Positions 35,779 to 44,051 of a stretch of DNA of 64,000 nucleotides are shown here, in pieces. The stretch covers positions 592,021-656,020 of the forward strand of contig NZ_RDBL01000013.1 of assembly GCF_008042035.1 (NCBI RefSeq). The letters are read 5' to 3'. Made by a program: the position numbers and the translations under genes. Numbering within the stretch: position 1 is the stretch's first letter; the number at the start of each line of letters is the position of its first letter. The notes under the pieces were generated by a model that searched no databases, was not told where the DNA came from, and saw nothing but the letters and a program-made list of their open reading frames with translations. Source of the stretch: Streptomyces sp. col6 (lineage in GTDB: Bacteria; Actinomycetota; Actinomycetes; Streptomycetales; Streptomycetaceae).

Positions 35779-35900
35779 GTCGTCCCCCTCTTTCGCACTC
35801 CGGGCTTGGCGGTCCTCATCATCGTCGTGTACGGCCGTAGCCGAAGTGGCCCTCTTCGACCAACCGCTCTTTGGACCGACAGAACGAGACGCAGAAGGAT

Positions 35901-37178
35901 CTATGCGGCGGCTCGATATCGTCGGCCGATCGCTTTGCGGGCCTTCTCCACGGCCCCCGTCACACGATGGACGTAGCGGCGGAGCGTGAACGCAGGGTCT
36001 TCATGGCCAAGGAGATCGGCGAGGGTGTAGACGTCGACGCCTTCGTTGATCGCCTCGGAGGCGAAGAGGTGCCGCAGGGCGTGCATCATCTTGTTGCGGC
36101 ACTTCTCCCACTTACGGCCCCTGCCAACGGGCCTGTCGTTGAGGGCCGTTATCGCGCCGATCGCCTCAAGAGCGCTCTTCCAGAGGTAGTTGAAGTAGTT
36201 CCCGTTCAGCGGCTTGCGCTCCCGCGTGGTGAACACCAGGCGTACGGTGACCGGCTCGCCGTCCTTGGTCATCCACGGCAGGGTGACCTCGACCGGCGGG
36301 TGCTTGCGCATGTGCTCGCTGAGCAGCAAGGCCAGCGGATCGCCGACCGGCACGAAGCGATCCTTGGGGTCGTCGTCCGTGCCGCCTTTCGGCGGGGCGA
36401 AGACTAGCGTGCCGCGGTCGTGGGTGATCTGGCGGCGGATGTGGGCGACCTTGTCCTTCTGCAGCCAGTTGATGTCGTCCGGGCTGAACCCGAAGATCTC
36501 GCCCTGCCGCATGCCCAGTCCCCGGCCGCAGTCGACCGTGGCCTGGTAGCGCTCAGGCAGGTGGAGTCGCAGGGCGTCCGTCTGCTCCCATGACAGCGGT
36601 ACGTCCTTCGCGGCCTTCTTCGACCGCCGGGGCTTCACGCGCTTCACCGAGCCGGTCTCGCAAGGGTTCTTGGCGATCAGGTCGTCGTCCACGGCCATGG
36701 CCAGGATCGATGACAGGTGCGTGAAGACCAGGCCGACAGTCGTCTCGTCGAGCACCTGCAACCGCCGCTTGATCCAGGTCTGCACGGTGGACGCCTTGAT
36801 CTGGCGCAGCTTGAGCGAACCCAGTGGCCCGATGATGTGGTTCCGGACCCGGGACTCGTACTGGGCGTACGTCCGAGGGTTGTCGAACGTCTGGTTCGCC
36901 AGCCACTGCTCGGCCACCGACTTGAGCAGGGCCTCGCCCTTCCTCGGGTCGATGTATGTGCCGTCGTCGACGCTGCCCTGCATCTTGGTGAGGTGCTGGC
37001 GGGCGTCCTCGTACCGGTCGAAGCTCTCGCTCTGCTGCTGCCCATCGGGGTCGCGCCATCGGGCCAACCATCGCTTCCCGCGACCGTGTTCGCGGGACGG
37101 GACCTTCTTGTGGGCCGTGCAGGTCTCGTCGCCGGCCTGCGGCCGCTTCTTGTGCCAGCGGTCGTACGGCTCAGCCAC
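35901..37178 (-). CDS. int: Tyrosine recombinase (element integrase)
   Basis: 425 residues. An N-terminal arm-binding region is followed by a SAM-like core-binding domain (about 80-180) and a catalytic domain with Arg224 (GLGMRQGEIFG), His366 and Arg369 (HALRHLFASE), His392 (LLGHEDPAF) and nucleophile Tyr402 (LRRYVHR). All catalytic residues are present. GTG at 37178 overlaps the XRE stop by eight bases, implying coupled translation. A TTG four codons earlier is possible. It should act on the glnA 3' core. Confidence 0.92.
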   Translation of the reverse strand: MAEPYDRWHKKRPQAGDETCTAHKKVPSREHGRGKRWLARWRDPDGQQQSESFDRYEDARQHLTKMQGSVDDGTYIDPRKGEALLKSVAEQWLANQTFDNPRTYAQYESRVRNHIIGPLGSLKLRQIKASTVQTWIKRRLQVLDETTVGLVFTHLSSILAMAVDDDLIAKNPCETGSVKRVKPRRSKKAAKDVPLSWEQTDALRLHLPERYQATVDCGRGLGMRQGEIFGFSPDDINWLQKDKVAHIRRQITHDRGTLVFAPPKGGTDDDPKDRFVPVGDPLALLLSEHMRKHPPVEVTLPWMTKDGEPVTVRLVFTTRERKPLNGNYFNYLWKSALEAIGAITALNDRPVGRGRKWEKCRNKMMHALRHLFASEAINEGVDVYTLADLLGHEDPAFTLRRYVHRVTGAVEKARKAIGRRYRAAA

Positions 37179-37437
37179 GCTGCCCCGCAACTGTGGCCGT
37201 GAGCAGGGAGCTCGGCGAGACGCCGAGTGCGGTAGCGATGGCGACGAGACCGTCGATGTCGCACCGGCGGCGGGCGCGTTCGGTGCGACTGAGGGCGATG
37301 TTGGTCATGGGTCGGCCGAGGGCGGTGCACCGCTCGGCGAGGGTCTGCTGGGAGAGCCCGCGCAGCAGACGCAGGGTCTCGATATTGCGCGCGGCCTGGA
37401 TTCCGGCCGGGCCTATTTCAATGGGTCGGGTTGCCAT
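37171..37437 (-). CDS. XRE-type HTH regulator coupled to the integrase
   Basis: 88 residues beginning MATRPIEIGPAG, a start shared by HTH proteins of Streptomyces integrative elements. The HTH is in LRLLRGLSQQTLAERC followed by SRTERARRRCDIDGL. It precedes and overlaps the integrase, so it probably sets integrase levels and could repress its own operon. An ATG at 37470 would add eleven residues without domain content. Confidence 0.8.
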   Translation of the reverse strand: MATRPIEIGPAGIQAARNIETLRLLRGLSQQTLAERCTALGRPMTNIALSRTERARRRCDIDGLVAIATALGVSPSSLLTATVAGQRG

Positions 37438-37839
37438 GACAGATAGCTGTAACTCGAATTCGGCGGCCATGGCAAGGGTTGCTCAAGGAGTTGTGAAAAC
37501 TCGGCGGTGCTTGGCAATTCGGGCGGTTCGGTGAAGCCGGATTCTCGTGCTACGGTCCCGCGCCGTTGTCGCGGGGGTGCTTGGATGGATCGCTGACCTG
37601 TGGTCGGTCATGGCGACATGGATGAATTGGGGCGACCGGGGCGTCTGCCGAGAACGTGGACAGAATCTCCCTGCCTCCGGTGCGATTTCGGCAACCGGGG
37701 ATCCGGGTCTACGGTTTTTATCCCACCCGGCGACAAGCTGTTTGGGGTGGCCGTGGAATTTCCGCACAATGCCGCTGGACGCGGTAGGTAATTCTGTGGC
37801 TGTCTTGTCCACCCCCGCCACTTCCCTGAAGGAGCCCCT
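37438..37839. other. Divergent control region between XRE/int and excisionase
   Basis: About 400 bases without a supported gene. It should carry promoters for the integration genes to the left and the excision/replication genes to the right, the natural site for a lysogeny-like switch. I cannot place operators confidently. Confidence 0.45.
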
Positions 37840-38067
37840 ATGCCTCGAACCCCTCGTGCCGCAGCGCCCAGCGGTACTGGTCCTGTCCCGCTGGCCACGC
37901 CGGAGGAGGTCGCGGCCTACCTGGGAGTGCCCGTGAAGACGCTCTACCAGTGGCGCCATCGCCGTATCGGCCCGACCGTGCACAAGGTCGGCCGGCACCT
38001 GCGCTACCGGTGGTGGGAGGTGGACGCGTGGCTGGACGCGCAGACCTCGTACGACCTCACGGTCTGA
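37840..38067 (+). CDS. xis: Excisionase (MerR-like HTH)
   Basis: 75 residues. The HTH LATPEEVAAYLGVPVKTLYQ is followed by the wing motif VGRHLRYRWWEVDAWLDAQ, typical of AlpA/excisionase-like proteins. AAGGAG precedes the ATG. It likely binds attP/attL to direct excision with the integrase. It opens the rightward group of element genes. Confidence 0.85.
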   Translation: MPRTPRAAAPSGTGPVPLATPEEVAAYLGVPVKTLYQWRHRRIGPTVHKVGRHLRYRWWEVDAWLDAQTSYDLTV

Positions 38068-38215
38068 CCCTGCAACAACCCACGGGGACAACGAAGCGGC
38101 CCCCGGCGAGCCACCGCCGAGGGCCGAGGATTCCCCAACTGATCGCCCATATCTGAAGGAACGAACGGGTGAGGGCGGGTCTTGCCGGACCTGCCCTCAT
38201 CGGAGAGGAACGTCT

Positions 38216-38824
38216 ATGGAGGACTCTACGTCCACCCCAGCCGCCGGCGCATCCCCCAAACCTGCCTGGCCCACGGTCGCCGTCCCCGGCCAGGGAATCC
38301 CCAGGCTCGCCCGGGACCACGAGGACACGCTGTCCGTGGATGCCGTCCCCGGACAGATGGCCATTGCGGTCGATGGGGACCACCACGGTCCCCAAAACGA
38401 GACCGGTACACGGGGACGGGATGTCGGGGGCCGGATATCCACATTGCCGGTTGGGGACCGGTCCCTGCCGCCGACCGAAGCTCTGATTCTGCTGTTGGTC
38501 TGCAGGTCAGTGCGATGGGGACCGAGTTCGGGGACCGCAGCGGGGACGCGCCGGGACCGTCGGGGGACGCATCGCAGCGCCTTGGGGACGGGGGTTTCGG
38601 TCCCCGCCGGGAGCTGGGGACGGATGACCATTCGGGGACGGACACGGGACTTGCCGCAGCCCTTGGTCGGGCTCATCACCGCCAGGCGTGGCGCGTGCTG
38701 CAGCGCGGTCTGGATGTGCGTGGCCGCCACCCACAGGGTGACCGCGGTCAGTGCTTCCTCGCTCGGCAGCACGACATACTTGCCGATCGGGGACCGGGGA
38801 CGGTGGGGACGTGACCGATCGTGA
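38216..38824 (+). CDS. Possible N-terminal leader of the DUF3631 protein, disrupted
   Basis: 202 codons with a good ribosome site (GGAGAGG before the ATG). The start AWPTVAVPGQGIPRLA resembles the short leader that I recall at the start of DUF3631 proteins of Streptomyces elements. Beyond about residue 60 the frame runs through the GGGGAC repeats and then through a 150-bp segment that is the exact reverse complement of the ATPase gene, so that part is not natural protein. It ends overlapping the ATPase start in another frame. It could be a real small gene, or the broken front half of one larger gene. Confidence 0.35.
   Translation: MEDSTSTPAAGASPKPAWPTVAVPGQGIPRLARDHEDTLSVDAVPGQMAIAVDGDHHGPQNETGTRGRDVGGRISTLPVGDRSLPPTEALILLLVCRSVRWGPSSGTAAGTRRDRRGTHRSALGTGVSVPAGSWGRMTIRGRTRDLPQPLVGLITARRGACCSAVWMCVAATHRVTAVSASSLGSTTYLPIGDRGRWGRDRS
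38375..38810. repeat. Cluster of iteron-like GGGGAC repeats
   Basis: Thirteen copies of GGGGAC lie on the plus strand at 38375, 38412, 38453, 38517, 38530, 38542, 38563, 38584, 38616, 38634, 38789, 38796 and 38805. Inverted GTCCCC copies occur at 38282, 38345, 38388 and 38600. Such density of one hexamer is far above chance even at this GC content. The position just upstream of an ATPase gene in a mobile element suggests a replication origin or protein-binding array. Confidence 0.6.
38640..38789. repeat. Left arm of a perfect 150-bp inverted repeat
   Basis: This 150-bp stretch is the exact reverse complement of 38857-39006. The right arm encodes the start of the DUF3631 ATPase including its P-loop. 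The spacer is 67 bases. Confidence 0.9.
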
Positions 38825-40025
38825 GGGGGCGGTGCTGCTCGACGAGCTGCGGTCGACGATCGGCAAGTATGTCGTGCTGCCGAGCGAGGAAGCACTGACC
38901 GCGGTCACCCTGTGGGTGGCGGCCACGCACATCCAGACCGCGCTGCAGCACGCGCCACGCCTGGCGGTGATGAGCCCGACCAAGGGCTGCGGCAAGTCCC
39001 GTGTCCTGGACGTGCTTTACGAGACCGTCCACGACCCGATGATGACCGTGAACACCTCGCCGGCGGTCATCTTCCGCACCATCGGCAAGATCCCGCCCAC
39101 TCTGCTGGTGGACGAGGCGGACACCATTTTCAGCCCCAAGGCAGCGGGCGACAGCGAGATCCTGCGCGGTCTGCTGAATGCCGGGCACCAGCGCAACCGA
39201 CCGGCCTGGCGGATCTCCGGGCCGGAACACAAGCCCACCCCGTTCCCCACCTTCGCGATGGCCGCCATCGCGGGGATCGGTGACCTGCCGGACACGATCA
39301 CCGACCGGTCGGTCGTACTGCGGATGCAGAAGCGCAAGCCCGGCGAGAAGGTCGCCCCGTTCCGGACGCGATACGCAGCGCCTGAACTCAACGCTCTGCG
39401 TGACCGGTTGGCTGCTTGGCTTGGGCCGCTACGCGGCACGGCTGCCCGCATGGTTCCGGCGATGCCGGTGGAGGACCGGGCAGCGGACACCTGGGAGCCG
39501 CTGGTCATCATCGCCGACCTGGCCGGCGGTCATTGGCCCGCCCAGGCCCGCGCCGCCTGCCTGGCCATGACCCGGCACGAGGCGGTGCAGGACGAACAGA
39601 CCAGCCTGAAGACACGACTGCTACGAGACATCCACCGCATCTTCGAGCGGGCGAAGAACCCCGAGGCCCTGCCCACCCTGGACCTGGTGGCTGCCCTGAT
39701 CCAGGACGCGGACGCTCCGTGGGCGGATCACGGCGCGAAGGGTCTGAACGCCTACCACCTGGGCAATCTGCTGCGGGACTTCGGCATCGGCCCGGTCAAC
39801 TATCGCTTCGACCAAGGCAAACAGGCCAAGGCGTATCTGCGTAACCGGTTCCTGGACGCCTGGGCTCGCCACTGCCCCGACCTGGCCCAGGCGGAGGCTC
39901 CGCCAGAGCCCGCATACGGCACTTCCACTGACCGCCCGACGCAACGCAAGCCGCCTACCGCACCGGCGGGTTCGCTCCCCGTCGGCCTGCCCGGAGGACC
40001 TGCCGGGTCGAAGCGGACGCCCTGA
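38811..40025 (+). CDS. DUF3631 P-loop ATPase of the element
   Basis: 404 residues. The P-loop SPTKGCGKS (about 55-63) and Walker B TLLVDEAD (97-104) are intact. The C-terminal region ADLAGGHWPAQARAACLAM and the following 150 residues match DUF3631. These proteins recur in actinomycete integrative elements and phages and are thought to act as replication helicase or loader. The GTG at 38811 follows GTGGGG and is the best start in the present sequence, but the natural protein may begin at 38216 if the inverted repeat is an insertion or artefact. The right arm of that repeat covers codons 16-65. Confidence 0.78.
   Translation: MTDREGAVLLDELRSTIGKYVVLPSEEALTAVTLWVAATHIQTALQHAPRLAVMSPTKGCGKSRVLDVLYETVHDPMMTVNTSPAVIFRTIGKIPPTLLVDEADTIFSPKAAGDSEILRGLLNAGHQRNRPAWRISGPEHKPTPFPTFAMAAIAGIGDLPDTITDRSVVLRMQKRKPGEKVAPFRTRYAAPELNALRDRLAAWLGPLRGTAARMVPAMPVEDRAADTWEPLVIIADLAGGHWPAQARAACLAMTRHEAVQDEQTSLKTRLLRDIHRIFERAKNPEALPTLDLVAALIQDADAPWADHGAKGLNAYHLGNLLRDFGIGPVNYRFDQGKQAKAYLRNRFLDAWARHCPDLAQAEAPPEPAYGTSTDRPTQRKPPTAPAGSLPVGLPGGPAGSKRTP
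38857..39006. repeat. Right arm of the 150-bp inverted repeat
   Basis: Exact reverse complement of 38640-38789. It encodes the P-loop part of the ATPase, so this copy is the original and the left arm the duplicate. Confidence 0.9.
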
Positions 40026-40054
40026 CCGCAACAGGTCCGTATCGCTGCGTCGCA

Positions 40055-40086
40055 TCCGTCCCCGCGCAGGTCAGCGCGGGGACGGA
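40055..40086. other. Strong hairpin upstream of mobC; candidate oriT or terminator
   Basis: Thirteen-base arms (40055-40067 and 40074-40086) containing GTCCCCGCGC and GCGCGGGGAC flank AGGTCA. It lies 30 bases after the ATPase stop and 120 bases before mobC. Transfer origins often sit just upstream of mobC/relaxase genes with such a repeat, so both readings are open. Confidence 0.5.
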
Positions 40087-40205
40087 CTCTCTCACCGGGA
40101 CGGATGTATCCGTACCTGCCCGGCCGTCCGTACCTGTGCTGACCAGGCATGCGACGCATGCAACGGATGTGACACCGCACCGCCCCAAGACACTGGAGCA
40201 CCACG

Positions 40206-40952
40206 ATGCCCGACAGCGACACCGAAAACCACCGCACCCCTCGCCGTCGGGGATGGCTCGGCCTCAGCGCACGAACAGCAGCAAGCTGGAGCGTTCGAGC
40301 CCCTAACGGGGCTTCGTCCGCGCTTGCCCCCGCCCCTGGGGTGGCGGGGGAGGAGGCCGAGCGCCAGCGGGCACCCGAGCCGGGAGAGGGGGTGACCGAG
40401 CCCAACGCTACGTCCGCCGCCAACCCTTCCGCCGTATGCGACGAACTGCCCGCCGAGCTCGCCGTCCCGTCGTCCGAGTCATCTGCCCGCCCTCCGTTGC
40501 CTGTTGAGCAGCTCTCGTGGCGTGAGCCCGACGCCCTCTCGCTGCCCGCGCGGTTGAACCGCAGGCGTACCACTGAGAAGCGAGACCAAGAGAAGAAGAT
40601 CCGCTTCACCGCGACCGCAGTGCGCCTCATCGACGAGGCAGCCAAGCGGCGCCGACTGACATTCGCCGGGTTCGTCGGGGACGCCGCCCTCGCCGTCGCG
40701 CTTGGCAAGGCGAACATGACCGGCAGCCCGGAGGACGATCCCGTCCGCCCGCTGGTGGAGGCCATCGAGTCGCACATCAAGACGTTGAACCGGATCGGCA
40801 CTAACCTCAACCAGATCACCGTGGCCATCAACAGCGGAGCTGTTCCCGAGCAGACCGAGGTCGTACTCGACCACGTCGATCGGGCCGTCCAGCGCAGCTA
40901 CGAGTTGGTGGACGAACTCGTAGCGGAAGGCGGGGCCGGCCATGGTGCCTGA
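40206..40952 (+). CDS. mobC: MobC-like relaxosome accessory protein
   Basis: 248 residues. The first 110 are Pro/Ala/Ser-rich and disordered. The C-terminal half (KKIRFTATAVRLIDEAAKRR, FAGFVGDAALAVALG, IKTLNRIGTNLNQITVAINS) is the MobC domain, a ribbon-helix-helix-like DNA binder that helps the relaxase at oriT. It overlaps the relaxase gene by 11 bases. GGAG precedes the ATG. Confidence 0.87.
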   Translation: MPDSDTENHRTPRRRGWLGLSARTAASWSVRAPNGASSALAPAPGVAGEEAERQRAPEPGEGVTEPNATSAANPSAVCDELPAELAVPSSESSARPPLPVEQLSWREPDALSLPARLNRRRTTEKRDQEKKIRFTATAVRLIDEAAKRRRLTFAGFVGDAALAVALGKANMTGSPEDDPVRPLVEAIESHIKTLNRIGTNLNQITVAINSGAVPEQTEVVLDHVDRAVQRSYELVDELVAEGGAGHGA

Positions 40953-42630
40953 CGTCTCCACCGGCTCCAGCACCCTCGGGTTGATCAACTACCTCTTCGG
41001 CAAGGGCCGTCGGGACGAGCACACCGACCCTCACATCGTCGCGGCCTGGGGCATGGCCGGCGCCCCCGACCCCGGCCGCGACCCCGAAGCCACGTACACC
41101 CAGCTCGCCCGCCGCCTCGACCATCACGTCGATCTGCGCACCCGCGAGCTGGGTGGGCAGAAGCCGCCGAAGCACGTGTGGCACTGCCCGGTTCGCACCG
41201 CGCCTGGCGACCGCTACCTGACCGACGCCGAGTGGGCCGACGTTGCCCGCCGCGTCGTCGCCGCCACAGGCATCGCCCCCGAAGGCGACGAGCAGGCGTG
41301 CCGGTGGATCGCCGTGCGGCACGCGGACGACCACATCCACATCCTGGCCACCAGCGTCCGCGCCGACGGCCGCCGTCCGCGTACGAATCGGGATGGCTGG
41401 CGGGCGCAGCAGGAGTGCCGAAGGATCGAGGCCGAGTTCGGGCTCCGCCGTCTCAAGTCCGGAGACCTGACCGCACCCAGGACGCCTACCGGGGCGGAGC
41501 GAGCCAAGGCCGAGCGGTTGGGCCAGAAGTTGACCACGCGAGAATGGCTGCGCGAGCACGCGTACGAGGCTGCTGCCGCTGTCCGCAACATCGATGACTA
41601 CTTCAGTGTGCTCGCGTCGCTGGGCATCCAGGTCAAGCCGCGCGTCAGCGCCAAGACCGGTGAGGTGGACGGCTACAGCCTGGCCGCTCCCGGCGACAGC
41701 ATCTTCTTCGGCGGCTCCGCGCTAGCTCCCGACCTGTCGTACAACCGGCTGACCGAACGCCTCCCCACTCAGGATGTGGCGGACCGACCGGAGTGGATGG
41801 CGGATCCGGGTGAGCCGTGGCGTCGTACGGAATCCGCCGCACGTACGGCTCTCGCCGTGCTCGACTCGGGCGACGCCGCCGCCGCCCAGGACCATCTGGA
41901 TGCCTTCGCCGACACTCTGCACAACCTGGCCCGCAGGGCACCCGGCCCTCATCAGGCTGAACTTCAAGCGGCAGCAGGGGCGTTCAACCGCGCACGCCGC
42001 TCAGCGATCCGTGCCGATCACCAGGCGGCCGCCGAACTCCGTCATGCAGCCAGGGAACTCACCCACGCCGCCAACATTCCGGGCGGACTCACCATTGCGC
42101 TGATCTTCACCGCCCTGCACCTGGCCCGAGCCGCTGCCAAGTGGCACGAGCAGCGCGGCCACGAGCAGCAGGCCGCCGCGGCCGAGGAAGCCTTCCGCCA
42201 CCTTCAGGAGGTGTACCGCCAAGCCGCCGAGCCCGTCCTGGCGGACCTCGCCCGTCGCGCCCCACGCCCTCAGACCGTGCAGCGCTTCGAGGCCGCAGTA
42301 CGCCAGGCAATACCCGGCCATGCCGAGCGTGTCCTCGCCGACGTCGCCTGGCCGGCCTTGGCCACCACGCTCGCCCGAGCGGAAACTGCTGGTTACGACA
42401 CCAGGCGCCTCCTCGTTGAAGTGGCCGCCAGCCGAGAGCTCGACACGGCTGAACGTCCGGCGGAAGTCCTCAACTGGCGCATCACCGCACAGCCGAACAA
42501 GCGCGCACAGGCGGCACGGACACCAAGCACTCGCGCCAGCACGGTGCCCGTGTCACCTGCGCCGAATGCGACACGACCCGCGTCTTCCACGATGAGTACG
42601 AATACCGAGGAACGCGGCCGACATCGGTAG
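40942..42630 (+). CDS. MobA/VirD2-type relaxase
   Basis: 562 residues. The N-terminal relaxase domain holds the three-His metal motif RHADDHIHIL (His127, His131, His133). A catalytic Tyr is not obvious in the first 20 residues apart from NYLFG (Tyr17). A helical region follows from about 300, with a low-complexity tail. It should nick oriT and pilot the strand. It is coupled to MobC. Only the relaxosome, without a TraB/FtsK pump, is present. Confidence 0.87.
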   Translation: MVPDVSTGSSTLGLINYLFGKGRRDEHTDPHIVAAWGMAGAPDPGRDPEATYTQLARRLDHHVDLRTRELGGQKPPKHVWHCPVRTAPGDRYLTDAEWADVARRVVAATGIAPEGDEQACRWIAVRHADDHIHILATSVRADGRRPRTNRDGWRAQQECRRIEAEFGLRRLKSGDLTAPRTPTGAERAKAERLGQKLTTREWLREHAYEAAAAVRNIDDYFSVLASLGIQVKPRVSAKTGEVDGYSLAAPGDSIFFGGSALAPDLSYNRLTERLPTQDVADRPEWMADPGEPWRRTESAARTALAVLDSGDAAAAQDHLDAFADTLHNLARRAPGPHQAELQAAAGAFNRARRSAIRADHQAAAELRHAARELTHAANIPGGLTIALIFTALHLARAAAKWHEQRGHEQQAAAAEEAFRHLQEVYRQAAEPVLADLARRAPRPQTVQRFEAAVRQAIPGHAERVLADVAWPALATTLARAETAGYDTRRLLVEVAASRELDTAERPAEVLNWRITAQPNKRAQAARTPSTRASTVPVSPAPNATRPASSTMSTNTEERGRHR

Positions 42631-42692
42631 CAGCAGCGGCCACCCGTAACCGAGGCAGTCTTGCCTCAATCAGCAGTGCTGAGCGAGTACGG

Positions 42693-42723
42693 ATGCCCTC
42701 GCCGCTCGTCGCGGCGAGGGCAT
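42693..42723. terminator. Bidirectional terminator between relaxase and HAD genes
   Basis: Perfect 13-base arms ATGCCCTCGCCGC and GCGGCGAGGGCAT with loop TCGTC, between convergent genes. Confidence 0.85.
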
Positions 42724-42747
42724 CAACTTGCCTGTGCGCCGGGTAGA

Positions 42748-43326
42748 TCACGCGGCTTGGACCTTGCTCGTGGCTGTCGGCTCTCCGGTCGACGTGGTGA
42801 TCAGCTGTGCGGCCCACGCCCGCACGCATGCCAGGTGCTCGCATCGGAGCCCGACGTGGGGGTCTGGCTGGACGAGCAGGGTCGCCGAGCCGCGGGCGGT
42901 GCGTTCTGCGGCCCAGGCGTGGTCGAGGTTGGTGAAGTCGTCGTCGATCCAAGCGACGGGTGCGTCGCCGAGCCAGGTCTCGACATGGTCGCGCTTCCAG
43001 AGGTAGCCGTCGGGGTGACTGGTGGTGATCTGCGGGCGGGGGAGGTCCACGTACGGCAGGGTCGGGAGGCCGAGGAGCGGGCCGATCAAGGTGGTGGCGT
43101 CCCTGCGCCAGCTGGTGCACCAGACCGGGCTGACCAGGCCGGTACGGAACACGTCCGTCAATAGAGGGCCATGGTCGGGGTTGAGCCAGACGGCGACGGA
43201 GTCCTCGGCGCTCCGGCCGGTAGGAACGACGTCGTGCCGGACGTGGGTGGCCGGGGTGGCCCCGTCTTCGGCCGGGAACGGAATGAGGACGCCGTCAATG
43301 TCGAGGAGCAGGAAAGGCCGGCGCAT
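42748..43326 (-). CDS. HAD-superfamily protein
   Basis: 192 residues. Motif I is FLLLDIDGVLIPF (DxD retained), motif II is near VWCTSW, and motif IV is VAWIDDDF, so a phosphohydrolase-type active site looks complete. GGAGGT precedes the ATG at 43326. It is the last gene of the four-gene cargo cassette. The substrate is unknown. It might reverse or follow the phosphotransferase reaction encoded two genes ahead. Confidence 0.8.
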   Translation of the reverse strand: MRRPFLLLDIDGVLIPFPAEDGATPATHVRHDVVPTGRSAEDSVAVWLNPDHGPLLTDVFRTGLVSPVWCTSWRRDATTLIGPLLGLPTLPYVDLPRPQITTSHPDGYLWKRDHVETWLGDAPVAWIDDDFTNLDHAWAAERTARGSATLLVQPDPHVGLRCEHLACVRAWAAQLITTSTGEPTATSKVQAA

Positions 43327-43355
43327 CGGTACCTCCAAGGGAGCTGGAGCAGGGA

Positions 43356-44051
43356 TCAGAGCTTGCGGGCAGTGATCAGCAAGGTGGTGGGCCAGCGACC
43401 GTGACGGGCGTCATGGAACTCCTGGGCCGAGGTGACCCAGAGGCCCGCGCGGTTGAGGTGTGTCTCCCAGCGGCCGGCGTCGAAGTCCCAGCGAGCGACG
43501 GGGAGCCGGGTGCGGTCAGGGAGCAGGACGTGATCGCGGCGTGGCCGGTCGTCCAGTGACGGGCGACGGCCTCCGCGTTCGGGGTGAGGCACCGTGAAGG
43601 CCAGAGTGCGGCCGGGTTTCAGGTGCTGGGCGATGGCCGGGAGCAGGAGCTCGGGGGTGACCAGGCCGACGGCGCCGAAGACCGAGTAGATGCCGTCGAA
43701 CTGCTCGTCGCTGGCTTGCAGGTAGTGCAGGGCGTGGCCGGCGACGAAGGTGAGGTTGCTGAGTCGGCCGTAGTGGGTACGGGCCCTGCGGATCTGAAGG
43801 CCCACGAGGTCGAGGCCGGTGACGCGCGCACCCTGCCGGGTGGCGAGGTGGGCGGCGTTGTGGCCGGGGCCGCAGCCGAGTTCGAGCAGCCGCCTCCCGT
43901 GTAGGTCGGGACCGAGGATCTCTGCACCTGGGCCGCTACCGGGCCTGGTGGTCCATTCCATACGGGCTCGCACAGGTAGCGCTGTGGCGGGCCCGGCGGC
44001 GGTGCGCTGGAGTGCGTGTGCGTGCCAGGGAGATGCCTGAGCGAGAGGCAT
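43356..44051 (-). CDS. Class I SAM-dependent methyltransferase
   Basis: 231 residues. The SAM motif LLELGCGPGHNAAHLA is followed by GLDLVGLQ (acidic ribose-binding residue) and FDGIYSVFGAVG. The ATG directly follows the TAG of the upstream gene, so the two are co-translated. The acceptor is unknown. The small size suggests a metabolite or peptide target. Confidence 0.87.
   Translation of the reverse strand: MPLAQASPWHAHALQRTAAGPATALPVRARMEWTTRPGSGPGAEILGPDLHGRRLLELGCGPGHNAAHLATRQGARVTGLDLVGLQIRRARTHYGRLSNLTFVAGHALHYLQASDEQFDGIYSVFGAVGLVTPELLLPAIAQHLKPGRTLAFTVPHPERGGRRPSLDDRPRRDHVLLPDRTRLPVARWDFDAGRWETHLNRAGLWVTSAQEFHDARHGRWPTTLLITARKL

Noticed and set aside
38375..38810. CRISPR-like array
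   Set aside because: The repeated unit is only six bases, spacing is irregular (7-155 bases) and no cas genes are present.
38811..40025. FtsK/TraB-type conjugation pump
   Set aside because: The P-loop ATPase matches DUF3631, with no membrane helices and no FtsK gamma-like domain.
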